This document shows, in pieces, positions 43,457 through 50,050 of a stretch of 64,000 nt of DNA (positions are counted from its first letter, which is position 1; each line of letters opens with the position of its first letter). Location of the stretch: positions 61,309-125,308 of the forward strand of contig NZ_JANUDX010000013.1 in NCBI RefSeq assembly GCF_024810105.1, written 5' to 3'. The stretch comes from Stenotrophomonas sp. BIGb0135 (GTDB taxonomy: Bacteria > Pseudomonadota > Gammaproteobacteria > Xanthomonadales > Xanthomonadaceae). Position numbers and translations under genes: made by a program. Under the pieces are notes generated by a model. That model was not told where the DNA came from. It searched no databases and worked only from the letters and a program-made list of their open reading frames with translations.

Positions 43457-45187
43457 TTGGCGATTTACCACCTCACTGCTAAGGCTTACTCGCGTCAGAG
43501 AGGACATTCGTCCACTGCTGGCGCTGCCTATCGTGCAGGGGTGCGGATCGAAGACGCTGTAACCGGGGTCGTCCACGACTACACGCGCCGCCAAGGCGTC
43601 GCATTTTCGGCACTCTGCCTTCCTGGCGCAAAGAAAGCCGACCGGGCAGAGTTCTGGAGCCGGGTCGAGGCCCATCACAAGCGCGCAGACGCCATTACGT
43701 GCCGCGAGGTGGAGGTGGCGCTCCCCGCCGAACTCTCAGCTGAAAGGCGCCAGGAGCTGGCCCATGGCTTTGCCTGCCATTTGGCTGAGCGCTACGGCGT
43801 GGCGGCTGACCTAGCCATCCACGAACCGAGCCGGGGAGGGGACGAACGCAATCACCATGCCCACATTCTGCTCAGCGCGTGCAGCGTCAAACCGGACGGG
43901 GGTTTGGGGAAGAAGGCTGTGGCATTGGACCCCATCGCGTGCAAGCGAGCCAAGCAACTTACCTTGGTGGACCGGGAACGCGAGTTCTGGGCCACGTCCG
44001 TCAACCGCATGCTGGCCAGCCAAGGCTTGGCTGCACGGGTGGACCATCGGTCGTTGTTGAGCCAGCAGGTCGCAGCTGTCCAGAAGAGTGATTTTGCCAA
44101 AGCGGCCGAGTTGGACCGCCCGGCCACCAAACACGAAGGAAAAACGGTCACGCAAGCCCGCCGTCGTGGCGAGCGACTCCCGCGCGCCAAGCGCAACGAC
44201 CGCGTGCGCAACGCGTCAGCCAGCCGAGTGACGGCCCACGCAAAGCGCGTTGAGGCGTTGAAGGGCCGGGCCGCAGCGGAGGGAAGCTTAGCCCAGGTAG
44301 ACGAGCAAGCCCTGCATGCGCAAGCACTTTTCGAACGTCACAAAGAATCGGCGGGGCGCTTTGGCGCTGGTGTCCACCGACCTCACGATCCTCGTCCGGC
44401 GGTGCTCCGGCTCCCGGTCCAATTCCTTACGCCAATGGCAGGCACCGCCGTTCGGTTGCGTGGACAACGTCCCGCTGCGCACAAAGCTGAGGCATCCATG
44501 CCTCGGCCCGCCGCTGGCACGGGTAGCCATCAGGGAAAAGGGGAGGCAGCCATTGAGCGCGCCTCACGCATCAACACACCCAACAGACAGGCGGAACTCA
44601 TGGCCGGAGAGCAAGTAGTGAAGAGTTTGGACGAGATGATTGAACACATGCTCGAGGTGGCACGCCGCGCGCTTCAGTCGACCTGCGCCACGCCATTGGA
44701 ACGCTCTGCTGCGCGCACGCTGCTACAGCGTCGTGATGACTTGGCCGAAATGCGTCAGGCACATGTGGAGGCCAAACAGGCAAGGGAGGACGCCAGGCTG
44801 GCGCGGCGACGCGCAGAGGCAGACGCCAACGTGGCACTAGAAGGCACGGATTTCCGGTCCAAGGCGCTGCGCGCGTTTGGGCTTCCCACCATTAAGGACC
44901 GGGCTGCGCAGACTGCTCAAGCGCGGGAGCGGCAAGCCAAGGCGAAGGAACAGCAGGCACGCAAGGTTCGCGACGAGACGAGGGAGGCCAAGAACAACGC
45001 CGGGATGGCGTTCGACCTGGCACAGGCGGATTTTCTGACCCACTTTCCGCAGCAGTTCCCGCCGGTCAAGCCCACTGCCGAGCTTGCACCGTCGCGAGAT
45101 ATGGCCGCAGTGCGGCCGTGCCCGACGCAGGCCCCTGAGTTACCGAGGTCGGTCAGTCCGTCTCGTCGGCCGTCGCCGCGGCCTTAG
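43457..45187 (+). CDS. mobL: MobA/MobL family relaxase
   Basis: DNA nicking-closing enzyme that starts conjugative mobilization. Start set at TTG 43457 (GGAG six bases before) so that the protein opens MAIYHLTAKAYSR, like MobA of R1162. 576 residues; Tyr25 in AAYRAG corresponds to the catalytic tyrosine of MobA, and the metal site is RNHHAHILLSAC (His133, His134, His136). The C-terminal 250 residues are lysine/arginine-rich coiled coil without a recognisable primase domain. Serves the oriT just upstream. Confidence 0.9.
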   Translation: MAIYHLTAKAYSRQRGHSSTAGAAYRAGVRIEDAVTGVVHDYTRRQGVAFSALCLPGAKKADRAEFWSRVEAHHKRADAITCREVEVALPAELSAERRQELAHGFACHLAERYGVAADLAIHEPSRGGDERNHHAHILLSACSVKPDGGLGKKAVALDPIACKRAKQLTLVDREREFWATSVNRMLASQGLAARVDHRSLLSQQVAAVQKSDFAKAAELDRPATKHEGKTVTQARRRGERLPRAKRNDRVRNASASRVTAHAKRVEALKGRAAAEGSLAQVDEQALHAQALFERHKESAGRFGAGVHRPHDPRPAVLRLPVQFLTPMAGTAVRLRGQRPAAHKAEASMPRPAAGTGSHQGKGEAAIERASRINTPNRQAELMAGEQVVKSLDEMIEHMLEVARRALQSTCATPLERSAARTLLQRRDDLAEMRQAHVEAKQAREDARLARRRAEADANVALEGTDFRSKALRAFGLPTIKDRAAQTAQARERQAKAKEQQARKVRDETREAKNNAGMAFDLAQADFLTHFPQQFPPVKPTAELAPSRDMAAVRPCPTQAPELPRSVSPSRRPSPRP

Positions 45188-45326
45188 GGCCTAGATAGCG
45201 CTCGGGAGGGGCTTTGAACTCAATCAGCCTCTCCGATAGCTTTTGGACCCGACGGGCTGGGCACCGCCTTCGTGGCACGCGCCGCTGTATAGTCTGAGTC
45301 TGCTTAGCAACCAATGGACAGGGGCA

Positions 45327-46562
45327 ATGGCTACCAGCAAAAAGGCAGCAAAAAAGGGAAGCGCTAAAAGAACCACGAAGAAGGTTGGGAAGGGCAAGAA
45401 GGCCGCTTCTAAACCCATCGCCCGAAAACAAGCTGATAACGATGCTGCTCGCACGCGAACGGCCCGACCGTATCCTGCTTCATCGTTCACCGATGCCCTC
45501 ACCTTAGGCGAGGCCATCATGCGGTTTGCCTCTGGTGATCGAGTGCGGCGGCTGACGCTGCTGCAACAGATGAACAAGTCGCCGACTAGTGGTCCGACGA
45601 AGCAAATGATCACCAACTCGGGAAAATACGGAATCACGAGTGGGTCCTACGCTGCGGAATACTTGGAGCTGACAGAGAAAGGTCGGCTTGTTGTAGATAG
45701 TTCTCGTCCAGACCAAGAGCGGAAGCGCGCCTCCTTTGAACTTGCAGTTGAGGGCGTTGCACCATTTAAAGTGCTCTACGATCATTACAAAGACAAGCGG
45801 TTGCCCGAACGGGAAATCATGAAGGATGTCATTGGCGACTCGGCCATTGATGTTCCTGATCTCGACGAATGCGTGGATACATTCACTGTGAACGTTAAAG
45901 ATCTGGACATGCTTAGGACGATCGGCGGTGCTGAGACTTTGGTCTCCATCGAACAAGTCGTTGAGGAGCTGGGCCGGCACGGTGGAGGCGAGGGTGCGGC
46001 ACAAGGATCTTCGCTACAAGCGGCGAAGCCACCTCAGATAGTAAAAAATCTGAACGATAACCAAGGTAAGTCGACTGACTGGGGGCAGGTGTGCTTTTAC
46101 ATCACCCCCATCGGTGCGGAGGACAGTGTTGAGCGGAGGCATGCTGATCTTTTCATGTCTTCACTGGTCCAGCCCGCGCTTGAAGAGCTTGGGCTAACTG
46201 TTGTCAGAGCTGACCATATCGGCGAACCTGGAATGATCACAACGCAGATTTTGGAATATCTGAAGAAATCTCGCCTCGCGATCGCTGATCTTTCCTACCT
46301 AAATCCTAATGTGTTCTACGAGGTTGCTCTACGGCACGCCCTGCGCCTGCCTGTAGTGCAAATAATCAGGAAGTCAGATAGGTTGCCGTTCGATGTCAAT
46401 CAAGCCAGAACACTCGTCTTCGATACTAGTGACATCTACAGTTTGGTCCCGAAGCTCCAGACGTATCGCGCCGAGATCGCGACGCAGGCGAGAAAAGCAC
46501 TCGAAGATCCCGAAAGCGTGGGCAACCCTGTAAGCATCTTCTATCCAGATTTCTATGACTAA
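45327..46562 (+). CDS. Basic-tail, winged-helix and TIR/deoxyribosyltransferase-like fusion protein
   Basis: 411 residues, AGGGGCA before the ATG. Three parts: (1) residues 2-40, Lys/Ala-rich like histone H1 (KKAAKKGSAKRTTKK); (2) about 48-150, a DUF5343/winged-helix-like unit (DALTLGEAIMRFA, TKQMITNSGKYGITSG, LELTEKGRLVV); (3) about 255-395, a Rossmann-like domain of the TIR/nucleoside 2-deoxyribosyltransferase superfamily: FYITPIG, VRADHIGEPGMITTQI, IADLSYLNPNVFYEVALRHA with candidate catalytic Glu332, and RTLVFDT. Such domains cleave NAD or nucleotides in CBASS- or Thoeris-like defence. Lies alone after mobL. Function is inferred. Confidence 0.7.
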   Translation: MATSKKAAKKGSAKRTTKKVGKGKKAASKPIARKQADNDAARTRTARPYPASSFTDALTLGEAIMRFASGDRVRRLTLLQQMNKSPTSGPTKQMITNSGKYGITSGSYAAEYLELTEKGRLVVDSSRPDQERKRASFELAVEGVAPFKVLYDHYKDKRLPEREIMKDVIGDSAIDVPDLDECVDTFTVNVKDLDMLRTIGGAETLVSIEQVVEELGRHGGGEGAAQGSSLQAAKPPQIVKNLNDNQGKSTDWGQVCFYITPIGAEDSVERRHADLFMSSLVQPALEELGLTVVRADHIGEPGMITTQILEYLKKSRLAIADLSYLNPNVFYEVALRHALRLPVVQIIRKSDRLPFDVNQARTLVFDTSDIYSLVPKLQTYRAEIATQARKALEDPESVGNPVSIFYPDFYD

Positions 46563-46573
46563 CAAAGGTATCT

Positions 46574-46603
46574 GCCCCGGCCCTCTTGACAAGCAGCCGG
46601 GGC
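46574..46603 (+). terminator. Hairpin after the TIR-like gene
   Basis: GCCCCGGC...GCCGGGGC stem with a 14-base loop, 11 bases after the stop; no T-run. Confidence 0.5.
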
Positions 46604-47426
46604 GAACTACTTTGAATGTCACGGCCCCCGATTTTGACCGACTCGGAGGCGAGCAAGGCAGATAGCACTACGACACGCTCAGGCAAGGCCCCTTGAGGCC
46701 ACTCAAGCAGCCTGGACACTCGTAAGTTCCCTCCTTTCTCTCCTCCCTGTCTGCCAGCCTTTTGGGCCGTTGGTAGCCGTAACTCGTTGCCGGTGGAAAT
46801 ACCGGCTGCGCACATGGATAACTGGGAGCTCGCAAGGGCTTGGGTTGACCGCCACCAGGGTGCGCAGGCTTTGATGCAGGGGGACCGGGCGCTGTATGGC
46901 CTGCAACCTGCGCCAACCAGGTAGTTCAAGCGTCGCAGAGGCGTGGGGAGTGCTCAATCTGGCCCCACTCGTGTGCCCTGTCACGGTCCGACTATCAGCG
47001 GTTTGTGGCCCAAGGATGGCAGCTAGGATGATATTTCCCGGCGACGGCTGGGGAGCGGGCAAGCCCACAGGAGAGACGCCACATAGTGGTGACGGAACCC
47101 TGAGCCGGCGCGGTTGGACCGCGTGAATCCGTCGTAGCGGTGTAGTCCATCTATCACCGCGCCCGACTGTCGGGCCGTCCTTTGAGGCGGTAACCAACGG
47201 GGGCAAAGTCACCCCTGCCGCCTCGCGCGGAGGTCCTAGGGGAGACTTTGCCCTTCATCGTCGGGGGGAGCCGGAGGCGACCCCCAAGATGAAGGGCAAA
47301 GCAGGGGAGCTTAGCTAAGCTTTAAGGGGAAAGAGGTAGGCCCATGCAGGTCTTTCCTGTTTCAGCAAAGCATATCGGCGCGCGCCGCCCCCTTGCGCAT
47401 CGAGCCAGATGCGCTAGAAACTAGGA
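46604..47426. other. Gene-free stretch with serial hairpins, candidate structured RNA
   Basis: No convincing gene on either strand. Hairpins: GCCGGT/ACCGGC (46789-46806), GCGCAGG/CCTGCGC (46862-46913), CGCGGT/ACCGCG (47109-47121), GCGGTG/CACCGC (47137-47160), GCCCGA/TCGGGC (47161-47175), GGGCAAAGTC/GACTTTGCCC (47201-47252) and GCCCTTCATC/GATGAAGGGC (47250-47297, with GGGGG/CCCCC inside). A palindrome AGCTTAGCTAAGCT follows (47309-47322). The density from 47109 to 47322 suggests a folded RNA or an origin. Confidence 0.5.
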
Positions 47427-47603
47427 ATGGACAATGCCACTCGCCGAGCCGCCACTAGGGCGGCAGACAAATTTTTGAAAGCCGCCGGATACGATGCGAA
47501 GGGAGCAAGCCTGCGCAAGACCGCGAAGAAGAAATGCAAAACGACCCGCGTCACCCGACAAGTGGAAAAAGCCCGGCAAAAGCGCGGAAGGTCGGTGTGC
47601 TGA
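47427..47603 (+). CDS. Small basic protein
   Basis: 58 residues, strongly basic (KKKCKTTRVTRQVEKARQKRGR), helical, possibly nucleic-acid binding. The AGGA box touches the ATG, so translation signals are poor and the call is uncertain. It starts about 100 bases after the hairpin-rich stretch. Confidence 0.35.
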   Translation: MDNATRRAATRAADKFLKAAGYDAKGASLRKTAKKKCKTTRVTRQVEKARQKRGRSVC

Positions 47604-47783
47604 AAGAATATTTAAGTGGTTGTTAGGTTAAAGGCTTGCGCACTTTGGCGAGGCATGGCAAAACATCGGTGTCGGCGGTTTTCCCGCGAAAGCGGGTCGA
47701 GTATTGTTCCCTTAAGGGATAATGAAGATGTTTTTTCCCGCGTTGTCTGGGGTGTCTCACAAGCAAGTTCCGGCTGGGAGTTT

Positions 47784-47812
47784 TTGTTCCCCGCATCAGC
47801 GGGGATGAATCG
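47784..47812 (+). CRISPR. Solitary type I-E-like CRISPR repeat
   Basis: A 29-base unit, GTTCCCCGC-ATCA-GCGGGGATGAATCG plus two leading T, agrees with the E. coli type I-E repeat at 23 of 29 positions, including the stem and the GGGGAT-AA-CG end. There is no second perfect copy, no spacer periodicity and no cas gene in the window. Similar half-formed units (TTCCCGCGAAAGCGGG near 47680; GTTCCCTTAAGGGATAATGA near 47707) may be decayed relatives or plain hairpins. Confidence 0.4.
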
Positions 47813-47866
47813 GAACGTTCACCACCCTGTGGGTGGCTTAAAAGAAGGCTCTGCCCGTCGACACTT

Positions 47867-47900
47867 AAAAGCCCTCGCTCACGCGGGGGCTTTTCTTTTT
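47867..47900 (+). terminator. Strong bidirectional terminator
   Basis: AAAAGCCCTCGC-TCAC-GCGGGGGCTTTT stem followed by CTTTTT. No annotated gene ends here on the plus strand, so it may close an unrecognised transcript from 47604 onwards; it also lies just after the small minus-strand gene at 47939. Confidence 0.8.
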
Positions 47901-47938
47901 ATCTTTGCTTTTTCCCGTCTAGTCACCCCGGCACGCGC

Positions 47939-48169
47939 TCAATCGAAATCGAGCAGCCCCTTTGAAGGGTCGCGTTTCGGAACAAAGACCTTGAGCTCAA
48001 AGCGATAGTGGTCTCGCGTCAATACATCGATGCCGGTCTCTTTGACGACTTCAAACGCTCGGATTTCAGCATGAGGCGAGAAGGTGGTGAACTGAGAGAG
48101 TGCCTGCGCGATAGCGTTCTCAATGTCGTTCAACGATGCAGCTTTAAGGGACTTGGGTGATTCTTCCAT
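47939..48169 (-). CDS. Small hypothetical protein next to the integrase
   Basis: 76 residues from ATG 48169 (AAGGAT with good spacing). Pattern: helix LNDIENAIAQALSQF, then strands AEIRAFEVVKETG and DHYRFELKVFVPKRD. Possibly an excisionase-like or dodecin-like small fold, but no family recognised. It follows the integrase gene after 83 bases on the same strand. Confidence 0.55.
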   Translation of the reverse strand: MEESPKSLKAASLNDIENAIAQALSQFTTFSPHAEIRAFEVVKETGIDVLTRDHYRFELKVFVPKRDPSKGLLDFD

Positions 48170-48252
48170 GTTTATCCTTTTTGTCTGTGGTGTTGCATTT
48201 GAATGTTGGGTTTTCGACTTCCCATTGACTACCCTGTCCACCGCTCGAAAGC

Positions 48253-49776
48253 CTAAGCTCGTTCACCTCGAAGAAGCCTTGCAAGGGCTGACAGGTTGAG
48301 TCCATAGGAGAGCACTGCCAGTCCCGGAGAGACACCTTTGAGGCCTTCCAGCTTTTCCCGTGCCGTGAAGCGGCGGCTATAGGTGGCATGGTGCTCGTCG
48401 TCCAGCTCATGGCCCACCAGCTGGGCCCGCATTTCGGAAACCACCCCGGCCCCCTGCAACTCTTGAATCAGGGTCTTGCGCAGCGAATGGAAGCCCCTTT
48501 TGGCTTCCGGCCAGTTCGCTCCGACCTGTTCCAGGTGCCGACCAAACGCCTTGGTGATCCAGTTCCCAGCGCCGTTCTTCGCATTAGCCTTGGCACCAGG
48601 GAAAAGCCTCGGGGCCTTCTGGGCTCGGAGGGTGTGCACCCAGTCGAGGAAGCCCAGCTTGATGAGGTCGGGGTGCACGGGGATTGTGCGCAGACTGACC
48701 TCGGTCTTCACCTTCTGGTGCTCCCCCTCGTCCGACACGCGAATGCACGGGAGGCCGTCCACCATCAGCACGTCTTCGACCAAGAGCTGGCCGACTTCCG
48801 AGGCTCGGGCACCAGTGTAGAGTCCAATCAGCGAGGCCCAGCGGGCGGATAACGCGAGCTCTTCAAACGCCGCCGGCGCAAACAATGCTTGGACCTGGTG
48901 GGCATCGTAAGCCCGGAATCCAAACTTCTTCCGGGCGCGTTTTTCCCGCGTGGAGTAGGTGATATGGCCGGCCGCTGGGTTGTCGCCTTTGGGGTAGTGG
49001 CCGGACGCCATGGCCCACTCGAAGAATCCGCCCTTGCCACCGATGTAGGACTGTTTATTGGTCAGGGTCGGGGTGGCCGCGCCCCCGTCCCGCATGTGCT
49101 GATACCAGCGGGCCAAGTCGGAGCGGGTGATGGAGTGGAGCTTGGACTTATCGCCCAGGAAGGACACCAGCGCCTCAATGGCGGTCTTCTTGATGGTGAA
49201 CGTCTTGGGCAGGCAGCCCGGCTGGATGCTGGCCAGCCACGCGTCCCGGGCCTTGCCCAGGGGAATGGTCTCCACGGCGGGCTTTGAGATGCGGTTGGGC
49301 GTGGGAAGGGGGGCGACCTCACTACGAATGAGCTCGGAAAGAGCACTGGGCCGCTGGGCCGTCAGTTCCATCATCTGCTGATAGAGCGTCACGTCCTCTG
49401 GGGTATCGATCTGCCAGTGCTCGGTCACCGTTCCGTCTGCGGCCTTGGTCCGGTTCAAGGTCAGCTTTTGGAGCGGGTCGCCGCTGGTCAAGCGGTCCAG
49501 CAGCTCACCAATGTCCTCGTCCTTCGTTTCCATGCGCCGTTCCCTCAACACGTCGAAGGCTTGAGCATAGCGCGCAGCCAAGCCTAGGGCCCGCAGCTGG
49601 GCTACGGCCAGCTCAGACGTGCGAAGGGTGCGCTTGAAGATGCGTCGGCCAATGATGGCCTGAAGATCGGTGGGGACCCGTTGCCGGAAGGACCAAAGCC
49701 CAGAGGGCGAGCGAACAAGATGGTGTGGGATGCGCATCGAGAGATGTGTCCCGATTTGTGTCCTGTATCCGGCCAC
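48253..49776 (-). CDS. int: Tyrosine recombinase/integrase of the element
   Basis: Catalyses site-specific integration into tRNA-Ser(GGA). 507 residues from GTG 49776, or 494 from ATG 49737; neither has a good ribosome-binding site. N-terminal DUF6538-like start (HHLVRSPSGLWSFRQRVP), SAM-like core-binding domain (about 200-290), catalytic domain with Arg in LYTGARASEVGQL, His-x-x-Arg in GFHSLRKTL, His in LVGHELDDEHH and nucleophile Tyr in ATYSRRF. The gene begins 45 bases from the attR core, as in most tRNA-targeting elements. Confidence 0.93.
   Translation of the reverse strand: MAGYRTQIGTHLSMRIPHHLVRSPSGLWSFRQRVPTDLQAIIGRRIFKRTLRTSELAVAQLRALGLAARYAQAFDVLRERRMETKDEDIGELLDRLTSGDPLQKLTLNRTKAADGTVTEHWQIDTPEDVTLYQQMMELTAQRPSALSELIRSEVAPLPTPNRISKPAVETIPLGKARDAWLASIQPGCLPKTFTIKKTAIEALVSFLGDKSKLHSITRSDLARWYQHMRDGGAATPTLTNKQSYIGGKGGFFEWAMASGHYPKGDNPAAGHITYSTREKRARKKFGFRAYDAHQVQALFAPAAFEELALSARWASLIGLYTGARASEVGQLLVEDVLMVDGLPCIRVSDEGEHQKVKTEVSLRTIPVHPDLIKLGFLDWVHTLRAQKAPRLFPGAKANAKNGAGNWITKAFGRHLEQVGANWPEAKRGFHSLRKTLIQELQGAGVVSEMRAQLVGHELDDEHHATYSRRFTAREKLEGLKGVSPGLAVLSYGLNLSALARLLRGERA
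49745..49763 (+). promoter_or_regulatory. Paired TGTGTCC motif, right end of element
   Basis: TGTGTCC-CGATT-TGTGTCC, same 12-base period and same strand as the pair at 38371. It lies over the 5' end of the integrase gene, so binding there could also autoregulate int. Confidence 0.5.
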
Positions 49777-49785
49777 CCCAGAAAA

Positions 49786-49813
49786 GCAAAAACCCCTGCG
49801 TTAACAGGGGTTT
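49786..49813 (-). terminator. Element-borne terminator behind tRNA-Ser(GGA)
   Basis: Minus strand: AAACCCCTG-TTAACG-CAGGGGTTTTT. It replaces the native terminator displaced to 38262. Confidence 0.85.
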
Positions 49814-49821
49814 GCGTAATC

Positions 49822-49839
49822 TGGCGGAGAGAGGGGGAT
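49822..49839. repeat. Right attachment repeat (attR) inside tRNA-Ser(GGA)
   Basis: TGGCGGAGAGAGGGGGAT; last 18 bases of the tRNA gene including CCA. Direct repeat of 38300-38317. Confidence 0.9.
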
Positions 49840-49914
49840 TCGAACCCCCGAAGCGCGGTTTAGACGCTTACACACTTTCCAGGCGTGCTCCTTCAACCGC
49901 TCGGACACCTCTCC
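49822..49914 (-). tRNA. tRNA-Ser (GGA)
   Basis: Class II tRNA, acceptor GGAGAGG/CTCTCC, anticodon loop CTGGAAA giving GGA, long variable arm (GTAAGCGTCTAAACCGCGC part), encoded CCA. Intact after integration because the element restores its 3' end. Confidence 0.96.
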
Positions 49915-50050
49915 GGACCTGCTGCGATAACCCGCTGCAGGGGCGCAGATTCTAGCGGGGGAATTGCAATCGCACAAGCGGTACGAACCGGAGGGCAGGG
50001 GGGCTGGACAGGCGTGGCACAATGGACGTCCCGATGAAGACGGTGGCCTG

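Larger units (their letters stand above)
38300..49839. mobile_element. Integrative mobilizable element at tRNA-Ser(GGA)
   Basis: Bounded by an 18-base direct repeat TGGCGGAGAGAGGGGGAT (38300-38317 and 49822-49839). The right copy is the 3' end of tRNA-Ser(GGA). Inside are a tyrosine integrase next to the tRNA, a MobA/MobL relaxase, an oriT-like site, a TraD-like remnant, regulators and cargo. No type IV secretion genes, so transfer would need a helper. Base composition is visibly less GC-rich than the flanks, in line with acquisition. Confidence 0.9.

Noticed and set aside
46426..47212. Minus-strand frames of 167-169 codons across the hairpin-rich stretch
   Set aside because: They overlap the 3' part of the TIR-like gene, lack a start signal and hydrophobic core pattern, and cross several strong stems; treated as non-coding.
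46604..47426. Group I or group II intron, tmRNA or RNase P RNA
   Set aside because: No domain V-like stem, no tmRNA tRNA-like ends and no RNase P core could be found by eye.
47784..47812. A functional CRISPR array
   Set aside because: Only one consensus-like repeat, no regular spacers and no cas genes in the window; kept only as a solitary repeat.
47616..48008. Plus-strand 130-codon frame over the CRISPR-like repeat and terminator
   Set aside because: It runs through a strong terminator and into the antisense of a better-supported small gene; the FPASAGMNR segment is just the translated CRISPR-like unit.
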